Assembly: GCA_029689965.1 (NCBI GenBank)
Contig: CP121450.1
Span: 2,666,001-2,730,000 of the forward strand
Direction of reading: 5' to 3'
Origin: Curtobacterium flaccumfaciens
GTDB taxonomy: Bacteria; Actinomycetota; Actinomycetes; Actinomycetales; Microbacteriaceae
Length of the DNA stretch: 64,000 nucleotides
Part shown: piece after piece, positions 8,010-20,109 of the stretch
How the letters are laid out: each line of letters starts with the position of its first letter
Numbering within the stretch: the first letter of the stretch is position 1
Translations under genes and position numbers: made by a program
The notes under the pieces: model-generated
The model's database searches: none
What the model was told of the DNA's origin: nothing
Seen by the model: only the letters and a program-made list of their open reading frames with translations

Positions 8010-11000
8010 CAGAATGCGGTTCCACACGACGTCTCCGTCCGGGTCGAGCCCCTCGTCGACCGCCTGCTGCCGGGTCTCGAGCACCGCCGCGTAGTCGCGC
8101 GGCAGCACCTTGACGAAGTCGCTCAGGTCACCGGACTCGAGCATCTCCGACGCGAGGGTCGACCCCGTCTCCGCCGCGTGCCGCGCGAGCAGGTCGTTCA
8201 CGATCTCGACGTCGGCGCTGTCGAGCGGCTCCAGCCGGAGTTCGCCGGACGCGAGCGAGTCGCCGTTCACGTGCTCCTCGCGCAGGCCCCGCACGTACGC
8301 GGTGCCGCCGGACATGCCGGCACCGAGGTTACGGCCGGTCTCGCCGAGGATGAGCGCCAGGCCACCGGTCATGTACTCCAGCGCGTGGTCGCCCACGCCC
8401 TCGACGACCGCGGTGGCACCCGAGTTGCGCACCAGGAACCGCTCGCCCACGATGCCGCGGATGAACATCGATCCCTGTGTGGCGCCGTAGCCGATCACGT
8501 TGCCGGCGATGACGTTCTGCGCCGGGTCGAAACCGGATCCGGCGTCGGGCCGCACGACGATCTCGCCGCCGGACAGGCCCTTGCCGACGTAGTCGTTGCT
8601 GTCGCCGACGAGCCGCAGCGTGATGCCCGCGGGCAGGAACGCGCCGAGCGACTGGCCGGCCGAACCGCGCAGGGTCACGTCGATCGATCCGGACGGGAGC
8701 CCGTTCTCGCCGTGGCGGAGGGTGACCTCGTGCCCGAGCATGGTGCCGACCGCGCGCTCCGTGTTCCGGATCGGCAGGTCGAGCGTGATCGAGCCGCCGT
8801 GTTCGAGGACGTCGGAGGTCTCCTGGATAAGCTGCACGTCGAAGTGCTGCTCGAGCTCGTGGTCCTGGTCGCGGTGGTGCCGGCGTGGCTCGTCCGCGCC
8901 GAAGTGCGGTCCCTTGAGGACTGGCTCCAGGTCGAGGCCCGACGCCTTCCAGTGCTCGACCGCGCGGTCCACGTCGAGGACGTCGGCCTGGCCGATCGCC
9001 TCGTCCAGGGTGCGGAACCCGAGCTCGGCGAGGAGCTCACGGACCTCCTGCGCGATGAACTCGAAGAAGTTCACGACGAACTCGGGCTTGCCGCTGAACC
9101 GCTTGCGGAGCTCCGGGTTCTGCGTCGCGACCCCCACGGGACACGTGTCGAGGTGACAGACGCGCATGAGGATGCACCCTTCCACCACGAGCGGCGCGGT
9201 CGCGAAGCCGTACTCCTCGGCGCCGAGCAGCGCGGCCACGACGACGTCGCGGCCGGTCTTCATCTGGCCGTCCACCTGCACCACGACCCGGTCGCGCATG
9301 CCGTTCAGCATGAGCGTCTGCTGCGTCTCGGCGAGGCCGATCTCCCACGGGGTTCCCGCGTGCTTGAGCGAGTTGAGCGGCGACGCGCCGGTCCCCCGTC
9401 GTGCCCGGAGACGAGCACGACGTCCGCGAGGGCCTTCGTCACTCCGGCGGCGACGGCCCCGATGCCGGACTGGCTCACGAGCTTCACGTGGACGCGCGCG
9501 GACGGGTTCGCCCGCTTCACGTCGAAGATGAGCTGCTTGAGGTCCTCGATCGAGTAGATGTCGTGGTGCGGCGGCGGCGAGATGAGGCCGACGCCCGCGG
9601 TGGCGTGCCGTGTGCGGGCGACCCAGGGGTACACCTTGGTCGGGGGCAGCTGGCCGCCCTCGCCGGGCTTCGCGCCCTGCGCCATCTTGAGCTGGATGTC
9701 CGTCGCGTGCGTCAGGTACATGCTCGTGACGCCGAAGCGCCCCGACGCGACCTGCTTGATCGCACTGCGACGCTCCGGGTCGAGGAGACGGTCGACGTCC
9801 TCGCCGCCCTCGCCGGTGTTCGACCGGCCGCCGAGGCGGTTCATGGCGATCGCGAGTGTCTCGTGCGCTTCCTTCGAGATCGACCCGTACGACATCGCTC
9901 CCGTGTTGAACCGCTTCACGATCGACTCGATCGACTCGACCTCGTCGAGCGGCACGGGCTTGCGGGCGCCGTTCTTGAAGCGGAAGAGACCGCGGAGCGT
10001 CATGAGCTGCTCGGACTGGTCGTCGACGGCCCGCGAGTACTCGCGGAAGATGTCGTAGCGGCGCGCCCGCGTGGCGTGCTGCAGCCGGAACACCGTGTCC
10101 GGGTTGAACAGGTGCGGCGGTCCCTCACGGCGCCACTGGTACTCGCCGCCGGTCTGCAGGCGCTCGTGCGAGAGGACGGCGCCGTCCTGCGGGTAGGCCT
10201 GGGCGTGCCGCTCGGCGTTCTCCTTCGCGATGACCTCGATGCCGACGCCGCCGAGGATCGACGACGTGCCGGTGAAGTAGCGGTCGACGAACTCCTGGCT
10301 GAGACCCACGGCCTCGAACGCCTGGGCGCCTGCGTAGCTCGACACCGTCGAGATGCCCATCTTGGACATGATCTTCAGCACGCCCTTGCCGAGCGCCTTG
10401 ATCACGTTCTTGACGGCCTGCTCCGGTGTGATGCCGCTGATCATGCCCTGGCGGACGAGGATCTCGCAGGTCTCCATCGCCAGGTACGGGTTGATCGCCG
10501 AGGCGCCGTAGCCGATCAGCGTCGCGACGTGGTGGACCTCGCGCACGTCGCCCGCCTCGACGATCAGGCCGACCTTCATGCGCTGCTCGGTGCGGATGAG
10601 GTGATGGTGCACCGCGGCGAGCAGCAGGAGGCTCGGCACCGGCGCCTGTTCGGCATTGCCGTCCCGGTCGGACAGCACGATGAACTGCTTGCCCGATTCG
10701 ATCGCGGCGTCGACCTCGTCGCACACGGCGGCGATGCGCTTCTGCATGGCCTTCTTGCCGGCGTCGACGCGGTACAAGCCCTTGATCGTCACGGTGAGGT
10801 GCCGGCCGGACTCCGTCTCGAAGTGCTGGATCTTCGCCAGTTCGTCGTTGTCGATGACCGGGAAGTCGAGCGCGATCTGCTTCGCGTGCTCGGGTCCGGC
10901 GGTGAGGAGGTTCCGCTCCGGTCCGAGGCCCATGCCCATCGAGGTGATGACCTGCTCCCGGATGGAGTCGAGGGGCGGGTTCGTCACCTGCGCGAACTGC

Positions 11001-12588
11001 TGCGTGAAGTAGTCGAACAGCAGCCGGGGGCGCTGCGACAGCACCGCGATCGGGGTGTCGGAGCCCATCGCGCCGAGCGGCTCCGCACCGGTCTGCGCCA
11101 TCGGGCGGAGCAGGATCCGGACCTCTTCCTCGGTGTAACCGAACGCACGCTGACGCCGGGTCACCGAGGCAGGGGTGTGCACGATGTGCTCGCGGTCCGG
11201 CAGGTCGCCGAGGTTGATCCGGCCCTGCTCCAGCCACTCGCCCCAGGGGCCGGAGGTCGCCAGCTCGCGCTTGACCTCGTCGTCCTCGATGATGCGGCCG
11301 GCCTCGGTGTCCACCAGGAACATCCGGCCGGGCGCAGGCGGCCCTTCCGCACGACCTTCTCGGCGGGCACGTCGATGACGCCGGTCTCGGAGCCCATCAC
11401 GATCAGGCCGTCGTCGGTCACGAGGAACCGACCGGGCGCAGGCCGTTGCGGTCGAGGGTGGCACCGACCAGCGAACCGTCGGTGAACGTGATCGCGGCCG
11501 GTCCATCCCACGGCTCCATGAGCATCGAGTGGTACTCGTAGAACGCCCGGAGCTCCGGGTCCATCGCGGACTGGTTCTCCCAGGCTTCGGGCACCATCAT
11601 CGACACCGCGTGCGGCAGCGACCGGCCGGTCAGGGTGAGGAGCTCGAGGACCTCGTCGAACGAGGCGGAGTCGCTCGCGCCCGGGCTGACGATCGGCAGC
11701 AGCGGCGACAGGTCGCCCAGGAGCTCGCTCTGCAGCTGCGACTGGCGGGCCCGCATCCAGTTCCGGTTGCCGCGGACGGTGTTGATCTCACCGTTGTGCG
11801 CCAGCGTGCGGAACGGCTGGGCCAACGGCCACGACGGGAACGTGTTCGTCGAGTAGCGCGAGTGCACGATCGCGAGCTTCGAGGCGAAGCGGTCGTCGCT
11901 GAGGTCGGGGTAGAACGGCTCGAGGCTGGAGCGTCGTGACCATGCCCTTGTAGACCATGGTCCGGCTCGACAGCGACATGAAGTAGACCTCGCTGTCGTG
12001 CTCCGCGCGCTTGCGGAGCCGGAAGGCCTGCCGGTCGAGGGCGATCCCGCTCCACGACGCACCGTGCACATCGTGCCGGGTCGAGGCGATGAACAGCTGC
12101 TCGAACGCCGGCATCGCCGCGCGCGCGAGCGTGCCGAGCACCTCGGGCCGCACGGGGACCTCTCGCCATCCGAGGACGCGGAGACCTTCTTCTTGCGCGA
12201 GACGCTCGACGGCACCCTTCACGGCGTGGCGGGCCTCCACGTCGACGGGCAGGTAGGCCGTGCCGACCGCGTACTCCCCCGCCGCCGGCAGGTCGAACGG
12301 CACCTCGGACCGGAAGAACTCGTCCGGCACCTGGCACAGGATGCCGGCGCCGTCGCCGGTACCCGCGTCCGAGCCGACGGCCCCGCGGTGCTCGAGGTTG
12401 CGCAGTGCGCCGAGCGCCGCGTCGACGATGTCGTGGCCGGCCGTACCCCGGAGCGTCGCGACCATCGCCAGGCCGCACGCGTCCTTCTCGTTCGCCGGGT
12501 CGTACATGCCGGCGGCATCCGGGATCGCGGAGAACCGACGGTGGGGCGGCACGAGTGCGGCCGCGGTCTGGGGTGGCTGGAGCGCCAT
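7992..12588 (-). CDS. gltB: Glutamate synthase large subunit
   Basis: GltB (about 1,530 residues) makes two glutamates from glutamine and 2-oxoglutarate. The order of domains is a class II glutamine amidotransferase, with nucleophile Cys in [16 protein letters not shown] after a short propeptide, a central domain, the FMN domain ([39 protein letters not shown]), an iron-sulfur segment [16 protein letters not shown] and the C-terminal beta-helix ([14 protein letters not shown]..). Frame breaks: ~11933 (CAGCTC reads CAGCCTC), ~11437 and ~11335 (CCCGGG loses G) and ~9400 (a G-run loses one). All resume in the correct protein, so the gene is probably intact in the organism. It is transcribed ahead of gltD. 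Confidence 0.96.
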
Positions 12589-12796
12589 GGGGAACCGTCC
12601 TCACGAGGAAGTGGAACAGGGACAGCGGTGGCCCGGTGGTGCGTTCCGCCCGGACGGGCGGGACTGGTGCCCGTGCCCGTCGTCAGCGAGGTGCCTGACG
12701 GCGTGCGAGGTGTCGGACCCGCTTGTGGCGCGTCCAGTGGGTGCTGCTGCTGGCACGCGTGACCGATCGGGATCGGTCGCGCAGGAGGGGTGCTTC

Positions 12797-13792
12797 CTAG
12801 GCGCGGCCAGGGGCGGTGCTGACCGGATCGGACGCCGCGACCGGCGCCGGAGCGTCGTCGTCGTCCTCCGACCAGGTGTCGTCCGATTCTACATCGGACT
12901 CCGAACGGGGCTCGCGACCGGGCAGGTAGGGGCTCGGCTCCTTGCCGAGGTGCCGCTTCGACTGCACGAGGAAGATGATGATGCCGAGCAGGATCGCGGC
13001 GAACGCGGCCCAGACGTTCGTACGGATGCCGAAGAACGTCTCGCTCGTGTCGACGCGGATCGACTCGAGGACGGAGCGACCGATCCGTACCAGATCAGGT
13101 AGAGCGCCAGGACGCGGCCCCACTGGAGCTGGAACTTCCGGTCGAGCAGCAGGATCACGACGACGCCGAGGACGTTCCAGATGATCTCGTAGAGGAAGGT
13201 CGGGTGGAACAGCGTGCCCTCCGGCAGCCCCTTCGGGAAGGCCGCGTTCGAGGACTCGATCTGCAGACCCCACGGCAGGCTCGTCGGCATGCCGAAGAAG
13301 CTCGTGGTTGAAGTAGTTGCCGAGGCGGCCGAACGCCTGGGCGAGCAGGACGCCGGGCGCGACGGCGTCGACGAACGCGGAGAACCGCAGGCCGACCTGA
13401 CGGCAACCGATGTAGGCACCCAGCGAGCCCAGGATGAGCGCCCCGAAGATGGCGAGCCCGCCCTCCCAGATGTAGAGGAAGGACAGCGGGTCGCGCCCGG
13501 GACCGAAGTAGTCGCTCACGTGCGTGAACACGTGGAAGAGTCGGCCACCGATGATGCCCGCGGGGACGGCCCAGATCGCGATGTCGATGATGATCCAGCG
13601 CTCGACACGGCGCGCGTTGAGGCGGCGGTTGGCGAGCACGACCGCGGCGACGATCCCGAGCAGGATGCAGATCGCGTAGGCGTGGATGCGGAAGTCGAGC
13701 GGCAGCGACCAGCCGAACACGTCGCGGAGCCAGGCCGTGAGGTCGAAGTACTGCCAGGCGGTGCTCGGGCTCGGGATGCTCAGGAGGGGCAT
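12797..13792 (-). CDS. lgt: Prolipoprotein diacylglyceryl transferase
   Basis: Lgt attaches diacylglycerol from phosphatidylglycerol to the lipobox Cys of prelipoproteins in the membrane. Several membrane helices are clear (YAICILLGIVAAVVLANRR, IIIDIAIWAVPAGIIGGRLFH), with the family signature AFGRLGNYFNHELFG holding the essential Arg, Asn and Glu. A charged, Asp-rich C-terminal tail (ESDDTWSEDDDD) follows the last helix, as in other actinobacteria. The frame breaks at ~13300 (GAGCTC reads GAGCTTC) and ~13090 (GGG reads GG). Restored length is ~331. It lies between trpA and gltB, the same order as in M. tuberculosis. Confidence 0.95.
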   Translation of the reverse strand: MPLLSIPSPSTAWQYFDLTAWLRDVFGWSLPLDFRIHAYAICILLGIVAAVVLANRRLNARRVERWIIIDIAIWAVPAGIIGGRLFHVFTHVSDYFGPGRDPLSFLYIWEGGLAIFGALILGSLGAYIGCRQVGLRFSAFVDAVAPGVLLAQAFGRLGNYFNHELLRHADEPAVGSADRVLERGLPEGAAGGHAVPPDLPLRDHLERPRRRRDPAARPEVPAPVGPRPGALPDLVRIGRSVLESIRVDTSETFFGIRTNVWAAFAAILLGIIIFLVQSKRHLGKEPSPYLPGREPRSESDVESDDTWSEDDDDAPAPVAASDPVSTAPGRA

Positions 13793-13972
13793 GGAGGTGC
13801 TGTCGCCTTTCGGTACTGGCTGGGCGCGGTGCCGACGTGCCGTCGGCCCCGCTCACTGTAGCGCGGGACGCGGGCGCGTCAGGAACCGAGGGGGCGGTCC
13901 TGTGGAAACTGTGACCGACCGGGTGACGGCCTGGAGGCGCGGTGCGGCCCGGTCACGTCGCCCACCCGCACC

Positions 13973-14008
13973 GCGGTGCCGGTGGGCCGGACGGCGTGCC
14001 GGCACCGC
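13973..14008 (-). terminator. Probable trp operon terminator
   Basis: GCGGTGCCGG (13973-13982) and CCGGCACCGC (13999-14008) form a perfect ten-base stem with a 16-base loop. It lies about 140 bases past the trpA stop on the minus strand, beyond the tandem array, and before lgt. No T-tract follows, so the call rests on the stem and position. Confidence 0.5.
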
Positions 14009-14026
14009 GCCTCCCGGCCCACACCG

Positions 14027-14137
14027 CCGGACCGGAGCCGCGCGTCGGAGCGGAGTCCGCGCGTCGGAGCGGAGCCTGCGCCCGGACCGGAGCCCGCGCG
14101 CCGGACCGGAGCCCGCGCGTGACCGGAGCCCCCGGCG
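14027..14137. repeat. Degenerate ~18-bp tandem repeat after trpA
   Basis: About six imperfect units of roughly 17-19 bp, each close to CCGCGCGTCGGAGCGGAGC on the plus strand with G/C swaps in the middle, lie between the trpA stop (14150) and the putative terminator. On the minus strand the unit contains GTCCGGCGCGC, which also occurs in the last codons of trpA itself, so the array may have grown from the gene end. Confidence 0.75.
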
Positions 14138-14149
14138 CTGGAGCGGCCG

Positions 14150-14955
14150 TCAGCGCCGCTGCGCGCCGGACGTGAGGTCGGCAGCCCGATCGGCGACGCC
14201 CTGGACGCCGAGGTCGGCCAGCGCTCGCACGAACGCGGAGCCGATGATCGCGCCGTCGGCGTACTCGAGCACCTCGCCGACCTGCTCCGCCGTCGAGATG
14301 CCGAGGCCGACGCACGTGCGCTCCACGCCGGCATCGCGGAGCCGCGAGACGACCGTGCGGGCGGCGACGTCGACGCCCTCGCGCGCGCCCGTGACGCCCA
14401 TGGTGGAGACCGCGTAGACGAACCCGCGGCTCGCCTCGACCGCCTGGCGCATGCGCAGGTCCGTCGAGGACGGCGCGGCGAGGAACACGCGGTCGAGCCC
14501 GGTGCGTTCGGACGCGGCGATCCACTCGGCGGCCTCGTCCGGGATCAAGTCCGGCGTGATCAGCCCGGCGGCCCCCGCGGCGACGAGGTCGTCCGCGAAC
14601 CGGTCGACGCCGTAGCGGAGCACGGGGTTCCAGTAGGTCATCACGAGCACGGGCACGTTCGCTCGCTCGGTGATCTGGTGCACGGCGTCGAACACCTGCG
14701 CGACGCGGAACCCGTTCGCCAGGCTCTCCTCCGCGGCCCGCTGGATGACCGGGCCGTCCATGACCGGGTCGGAGTACGGCAGGCCGAGCTCGATGACGTC
14801 GACGCCGTTCTCGGCGAGGGCCACCGCCGCGTCGACGCTCGTCTGCACGTCCGGGTAGCCGGCCGGCAGGTAGCCGACGACCGCCCCCGCGCGCTCGGCG
14901 TTGGCGGTGTCGATGGTCGTCGCGACCGTGCGGTCAGCGTTCGTGTGGTCGTGGG

Positions 14956-14959
<4 letters not shown>
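14150..14959 (-). CDS. trpA: Tryptophan synthase alpha chain
   Basis: TrpA cleaves indole-3-glycerol phosphate to indole and glyceraldehyde-3-phosphate and passes indole to TrpB. It is a 269-residue TIM barrel with catalytic Glu in [19 protein letters not shown], the catalytic Asp loop region ([13 protein letters not shown]) and phosphate-binding GLGISTAEQ and [12 protein letters not shown] at 14959 overlaps the trpB stop by four bases (GTGA), implying translational coupling. The frame is intact, unlike trpB. Confidence 0.96.
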
Positions 14960-16168
<1,209 letters not shown>

Positions 16169-16197
16169 GATGTGTCTCCCGGGACGGGCCCGGCGAA

Positions 16198-16249
16198 CCG
16201 GGCAGGACACCCGGCGGACCGGGCAGGACACCCGGCGGACCGGGCAGGG
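16198..16249. repeat. 21-bp tandem repeat between trpC and trpB
   Basis: CCGGGCAGGACACCCGGCGG plus A repeats at 16198-16218 and 16219-16239, with a partial third copy to 16249. It fills most of the 92-bp gap between the trpC stop and the trpB start. Each unit contains self-complementary CCGGG/CCCGG blocks, so the RNA could form small stems. Confidence 0.8.
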
Positions 16250-16260
16250 TGGGACCGGAG

Positions 16261-17055
16261 TCAGCCGCGGTCGGCCGCTGCGATGAACGACGCGAGGGTG
16301 GCTGCGGGGTCCTCGCCCGTGACGAGCGCCTCCCCCACCAGCACGACGTCCGCCCCCGCGGAGCGGTAGTGCGCGACGTCGGCTGGACCGGCGACGGCGG
16401 ACTCGGCGACGCGCACGACCCCGTCGGGGATGCGTTCGGCGAGGGACCCGAACAGGTCGCGGTCGAGCGAGAAGTCGGTCAGGTCGCGGGCGTTCACGCC
16501 GAGGATCCGCGCACCGGCGTCGAGCCCGCGCGAGACCTCGTCGGCGGAGTGCGCCTCGACCAGGACCCGCATGCCGAGCTCCTCGGCCAGCGCGTGCAGT
16601 TCGACCAGTTGCTGCTGGCCGAGCGCGGCCACGATCAGCAGCACGAGGTCGGCGCCGGACGCCCGTGCCTCGATCACCTGGTACGGATCGGCGATGAAGT
16701 CCTTGCGCAGGACGGGGACCGCGACGCGCGCCTTGACGGCCTCGAGGTCGGTGAGGCTGCCGAGGAACCGACGCCCCTCCGTCAGCACGCTGATCGCCGA
16801 GGCGCCGCCGCGCTCGTAGTCGGCCGCGAGGGACGCAGGATCCTCGATCGGGGCCATCGACCCGCGAGACGGGCTGGCGCGCTTCACCTCGGCGAGGATC
16901 TTCACCCGGTCGCCCGGGGCGAGGAACGCGAGGGCGTCGAGCGGTGACTCCACCCGGTCCAGATCGCGTTCGACGTCCGCGTAGGGACGGTCGACGCGAC
17001 GAGCCGCGGCGTCCTCGAGCGCGCCCGCGACGAGGGTCTCGAGCACGTTCGGCAT
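16261..17055 (-). CDS. trpC: Indole-3-glycerol phosphate synthase
   Basis: TrpC cyclises CdRP to indole-3-glycerol phosphate. The 264-residue TIM barrel has the signature VKILAEVKRASPSRGSM with catalytic Lys, VLRKDFIADPYQV with the second Lys, GVNARDLTDFSLD and VRVAESAVAGPADV. It starts at ATG 17055, a few bases past the stop of the small membrane gene upstream. The frame is intact. No trpF or trpD is nearby, as is usual in actinobacteria, where PriA/HisA supplies TrpF activity; hisA is not in this window either. Confidence 0.96.
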   Translation of the reverse strand: MPNVLETLVAGALEDAAARRVDRPYADVERDLDRVESPLDALAFLAPGDRVKILAEVKRASPSRGSMAPIEDPASLAADYERGGASAISVLTEGRRFLGSLTDLEAVKARVAVPVLRKDFIADPYQVIEARASGADLVLLIVAALGQQQLVELHALAEELGMRVLVEAHSADEVSRGLDAGARILGVNARDLTDFSLDRDLFGSLAERIPDGVVRVAESAVAGPADVAHYRSAGADVVLVGEALVTGEDPAATLASFIAAADRG

Positions 17056-17062
17056 GCCGGAC

Positions 17063-17302
17063 CTACTCGGAGTGGTGCTTGGGGACGAACTTCGGACCGT
17101 TCACGCCGTAGCCCGCCTTGGCCATGACGGCGCCGACGATGAGGCCGACGAGCACGACACCGGCGGAGGCCCAGACGCCCCACGGCTGGTCGAACCAGAA
17201 GAACAGCGTGCCGGCCGCGAATCCGATCAGCATGATCACGACGGCGGTCCAGGCTGCCGGCGAGTGGCCTTCGCCGAGTTCTGCGGGCTCAGTGTTGCTC
17301 AC
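17063..17302 (-). CDS. HGxxPAAW-family small membrane protein
   Basis: This 79-residue protein has two membrane helices (TAVVIMLIGFAAGTLFFWF and VWASAGVVLVGLIVGAVMA). The motif GHSPAAWTAV at residues 12-21 marks the actinobacterial HGxxPAAW family, always found in the trp cluster between trpE and trpC. Function is unknown. GTG at 17302 gives MSNTEPAELGEG. The C-terminal tail (GVNGPKFVPKHHSE) is basic and likely cytoplasmic. Confidence 0.85.
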   Translation of the reverse strand: MSNTEPAELGEGHSPAAWTAVVIMLIGFAAGTLFFWFDQPWGVWASAGVVLVGLIVGAVMAKAGYGVNGPKFVPKHHSE

Positions 17303-17354
17303 GGTGCTCCTCGTTCTGCTCCGGCGCCGTCGTTCGACCGGCGCCGGTTCGATC

Positions 17355-18074
17355 CTACCGTGTCGTCCACGGCGGCTCCCCGGCCGCGCCGCCGTCCCCG
17401 ACCGCGGAACCGTCTCCACGGTGCGCGTCCGCGTCGTCGTCGGGAGCCGCACCGTCCGCCGCTTCGACGAGCGTCGGGTCGACACCGGCGCTCAGGTCGT
17501 CCCAGTCGACCACCGCGTCGCGCTCGACGGGCGCGGCAGCACGGGCCTGCGCCGCCGCACCGGCCGTCGCCGCGCCGTACTTCCGGCTCGGCCCCGGCCA
17601 CGAGCGCTGCACGACCAGCACCACCACGCCGAGCAGCACCGCGAGCACGCCGCCGACGATCCCGACGGCCGGCCAGGCGGAGACGTCCACGCTCGACACG
17701 ACGCGCCGCACCGCGGTCAGGTCACTGACGCCGGCGACCTCGCCGACGGCACCCTTGGCCGCGGCCACCGGGTCCGCGAGGGCGGTGATGCCGGACACGA
17801 CCACACCGAGTCCCAGCAGGACCTCGACGCACGCGAGCACGATCCGCACGACCCGCCCCGCGATGGTCATCGCCAGGAAGAGCGCCAGGCTCGCGATCGC
17901 CAGCGCGGTGTACGACGGGACGGCAGCGGCGCCGTCGGCGTCGACCGTCGAGGTGACGGCGGCACCGGCGTGCAGGTGCACCGTGAACCACGTCTGCGTC
18001 CACGACAGCATGATGATGCCCGCGACGGCCAGTCCGGCGACGACGACGAGCGGACGGGAGCGTCGGGCCCTCAC
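17355..18074 (-). CDS. Trp-cluster conserved membrane protein
   Basis: The ~239-residue protein has four predicted helices: [50 protein letters not shown] and [19 protein letters not shown]. The first ends in [10 protein letters not shown], the Trp-rich signature of the Trp-region conserved membrane family (TIGR02234-like). The C-terminal ~70 residues are Ala- and Asp-rich and probably disordered in the cytoplasm. GTG at 18074 overlaps the trpE stop by four bases, so it is coupled to trpE. A role in tryptophan transport or regulation has been suggested for such genes but is not shown. Confidence 0.82.
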   Translation of the reverse strand: MRARRSRPLVVVAGLAVAGIIMLSWTQTWFTVHLHAGAAVTSTVDADGAAAVPSYTALAIASLALFLAMTIAGRVVRIVLACVEVLLGLGVVVSGITALADPVAAAKGAVGEVAGVSDLTAVRRVVSSVDVSAWPAVGIVGGVLAVLLGVVVLVVQRSWPGPSRKYGAATAGAAAQARAAAPVERDAVVDWDDLSAGVDPTLVEAADGAAPDDDADAHRGDGSAVGDGGAAGEPPWTTR

Positions 18075-19614
18075 GACCGCACCTCGCGCATCCGGTTCGC
18101 GGTCGCGACGGCACGCAGGGGCGCTGCGGCCTTGTTGATCGCCTCGACGTGCTCGGTCTCGGGGTCGGAGTCCGCCACGAGCCCGGCGCCGGCCTGCACG
18201 CGCGCGACCCCGTCCTTGATGAGGGCCGTGCGGATCGCGATCGCGAGGTCCGCGTCGCCGGCGAAGTCGAAGTAGCCCACGACCCGGCGTACGCCCCGCG
18301 CTTGGCCGGCTCGAGCTCGTCGATGATCTCCAGGGCACGCGGCTTCGGCGCCCCGGACAGGGTGCCCGCGGGGAATGTCGCGCGGAACACGTCGATCGCC
18401 GAGGCATCAGGACGCACCGCGCCCTCGACGCTCGACACGAGGTGCATGATGTGGCTGAACCGTTCGACCGTCATGAACTCGGTGACCGCGACCGTGCCCG
18501 GCTCGCACACCTTCTGCAGGTCGTTGCGGGCGAGGTCGACGAGCATCAGGTGCTCGGCGCGCTCCTTCGGGTCCTCGAGCAGGTCCTCGCCCAGGCGGAC
18601 GTCCTCCTCCGGGGTTGCACCACGAGGACGCGAACCGGCGATCGGGTGCGTGATCGCGCGGCCGGCCTGCACCTTCACGAGGGCCTCCGGCGAGGCGCCG
18701 ACGATCCAGAACGGGTCGCCAGCGGTGTCGGCCAGCGACAGGAAGTACATGTACGGGCTCGGGTTCAGGGTCCGGAGCACGCGGTAGACGTCGAGTGGGT
18801 CGGCCGTCACCTCGTGGTCGAACCGCTGCGAGATGACGACCTGGAACACGTCGCCGTCGCGGATGAACTCCTTCGAGCGCTCGACCGCGGCCTGGTACTC
18901 GGCCGGGGTGGAGCGGTGCGTCGGCGTCGGCTCGGCGATGTCGAACGCCTCGGCCACGGTCGCGACGCTCGGCGCGACGAGGTCGGCCTGCATGCGGTCG
19001 AGCCGGGTCTGTGCGTCCGACCAGAGCGTCTCGGCGTCGTCGGTGCCGTCGTTCAGCACGCTCGCGACGAGCAGCACGAGCCCGGTGCGGTGGTCGAGCG
19101 CGGCGAGCTCCGACACGAACGAGAGGGCCTGCCCGGGGACGTCGAAGTCGGCCGGGGCACGTTCGGCAGGTGTTCGAGCTGGCGCACGGCCTCCCAGCCG
19201 ATGAAGCCGACCGTCCCGCCGACGAGCGGCGGGGTGCCCGGGATGCGCGGGGTCGCCCAGCGCTCGTGCAGCCGCGCGAGGACCTCGAGCGGCTCGCCGT
19301 CGAGCGAGTCGACGGCGCGCGACGCCGGGATGCCGGTGTCGATCCACGCGGCGCGGTCGCCGTCCTGCGTCAGCACGCCGAAGCTGCGGACGCCGACGAA
19401 CGACCAGCGCGACCACAGGCCGCCCTGGCCGGCCGACTCGAGCAGGAAGGTGCCGGGGCGGCCGTCCGCGAAGCTTGCGGTAGACGCCGACCGGCGTCTC
19501 GCTGTCGGCGTAGAGCGCGCGGACGACGGGGACGACACGGTGGTCGCCCAGCAGCGCGTCGAACTCCGGCCTGGAGGTGGTGTGCGGCTTGTCGGAGAGC
19601 GTCGCCGTGGTCAT
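18071..19614 (-). CDS. trpE: Anthranilate synthase component I
   Basis: TrpE makes anthranilate from chorismate using ammonia from TrpG (not in the window). The N-terminal domain has the ESAG-type feedback site ([19 protein letters not shown]), where Trp binds. The chorismate-binding domain has [58 protein letters not shown] and [24 protein letters not shown] at 19614 overlaps the hisI stop (ATGA). Frame breaks: ~19474 (AAGCTC reads AAGCTTC), ~19157 (C-run) and ~18290 (GGGG reads GGG). Restored length is ~514 residues, normal. Confidence 0.95.
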
Positions 19615-20057
19615 CGGGTCGCCTCCACTGCCCCGCTCGCCGGAGCAGACGCGGCCGCGTCCGTCGGCGCGGACGCCACTGTGCTGGCCGGGGCTGTCGC
19701 CGTCACCGGGTCGAGGGGGGCGACGTCGAAGCATCGGTGGGCACCCGTGTGGCACGCGGCACCGACCTGCTCGACGGTCACGAGGAGCGTGTCCGCGTCG
19801 CAGTCGAACGCCGCGCCGCGCACGTACTGGGCGTGACCCGACGTGTCGCCCTTGCGCCAGTACTCGTTCCGGGAGCGGGACCAGAAGGTCACGCGTCCCT
19901 CGGTGAGGGTACGGCGGAGGGCTTCCCGGTCCATGTAGCCGAGCATGAGGACGTCCTTCGACGTTTCCTCCTGCACGATGGCGGGGAGCAGCCCGTCCGC
20001 ACCGAACCGCGCGCGGTCGAGGACCGCGTCCGTGCTGGTGCTGGTGCTGTCGGTCAT
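19611..20057 (-). CDS. hisI: Phosphoribosyl-AMP cyclohydrolase
   Basis: HisI opens the ring of phosphoribosyl-AMP, the third step of histidine synthesis. The Mg/Zn site ([11 protein letters not shown]) and Zn-binding [13 protein letters not shown] are visible, with an N-terminal half containing [16 protein letters not shown] and WRKGDTSGH. An Ala/Thr-rich tail of ~35 residues follows the catalytic domain and is longer than usual. Start ATG at 20057. It overlaps trpE by four bases, linking the his and trp clusters into one transcription unit. The frame is intact. Confidence 0.94.
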   Translation of the reverse strand: MTDSTSTSTDAVLDRARFGADGLLPAIVQEETSKDVLMLGYMDREALRRTLTEGRVTFWSRSRNEYWRKGDTSGHAQYVRGAAFDCDADTLLVTVEQVGAACHTGAHRCFDVAPLDPVTATAPASTVASAPTDAAASAPASGAVEATR

Positions 20058-20109
20058 GAGACTCCTAGCCTACGGCGTGGCGCTGACGCGTCGGGTACGC
20101 GGACCGGCG

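Larger units (their letters stand above)
13793..14149. other. Intergenic region lgt-trpA (357 bp)
   Basis: No gene is supported here. The region holds the inverted repeat at 13973-14008 and the degenerate 18-bp tandem array at 14027-14137, described separately. The lgt promoter presumably lies at 13793-13960, where no clear -10/-35 pair was recognised. Confidence 0.6.

Noticed and set aside
9401..11485. Very long plus-strand open frame antisense to gltB
   Set aside because: It mirrors gltB codons; the real gene is the conserved glutamate synthase on the minus strand.
12589..12796. Possible leader peptide or small gene between lgt and gltB
   Set aside because: Short frames exist but none has both a ribosome-binding site and conserved features.
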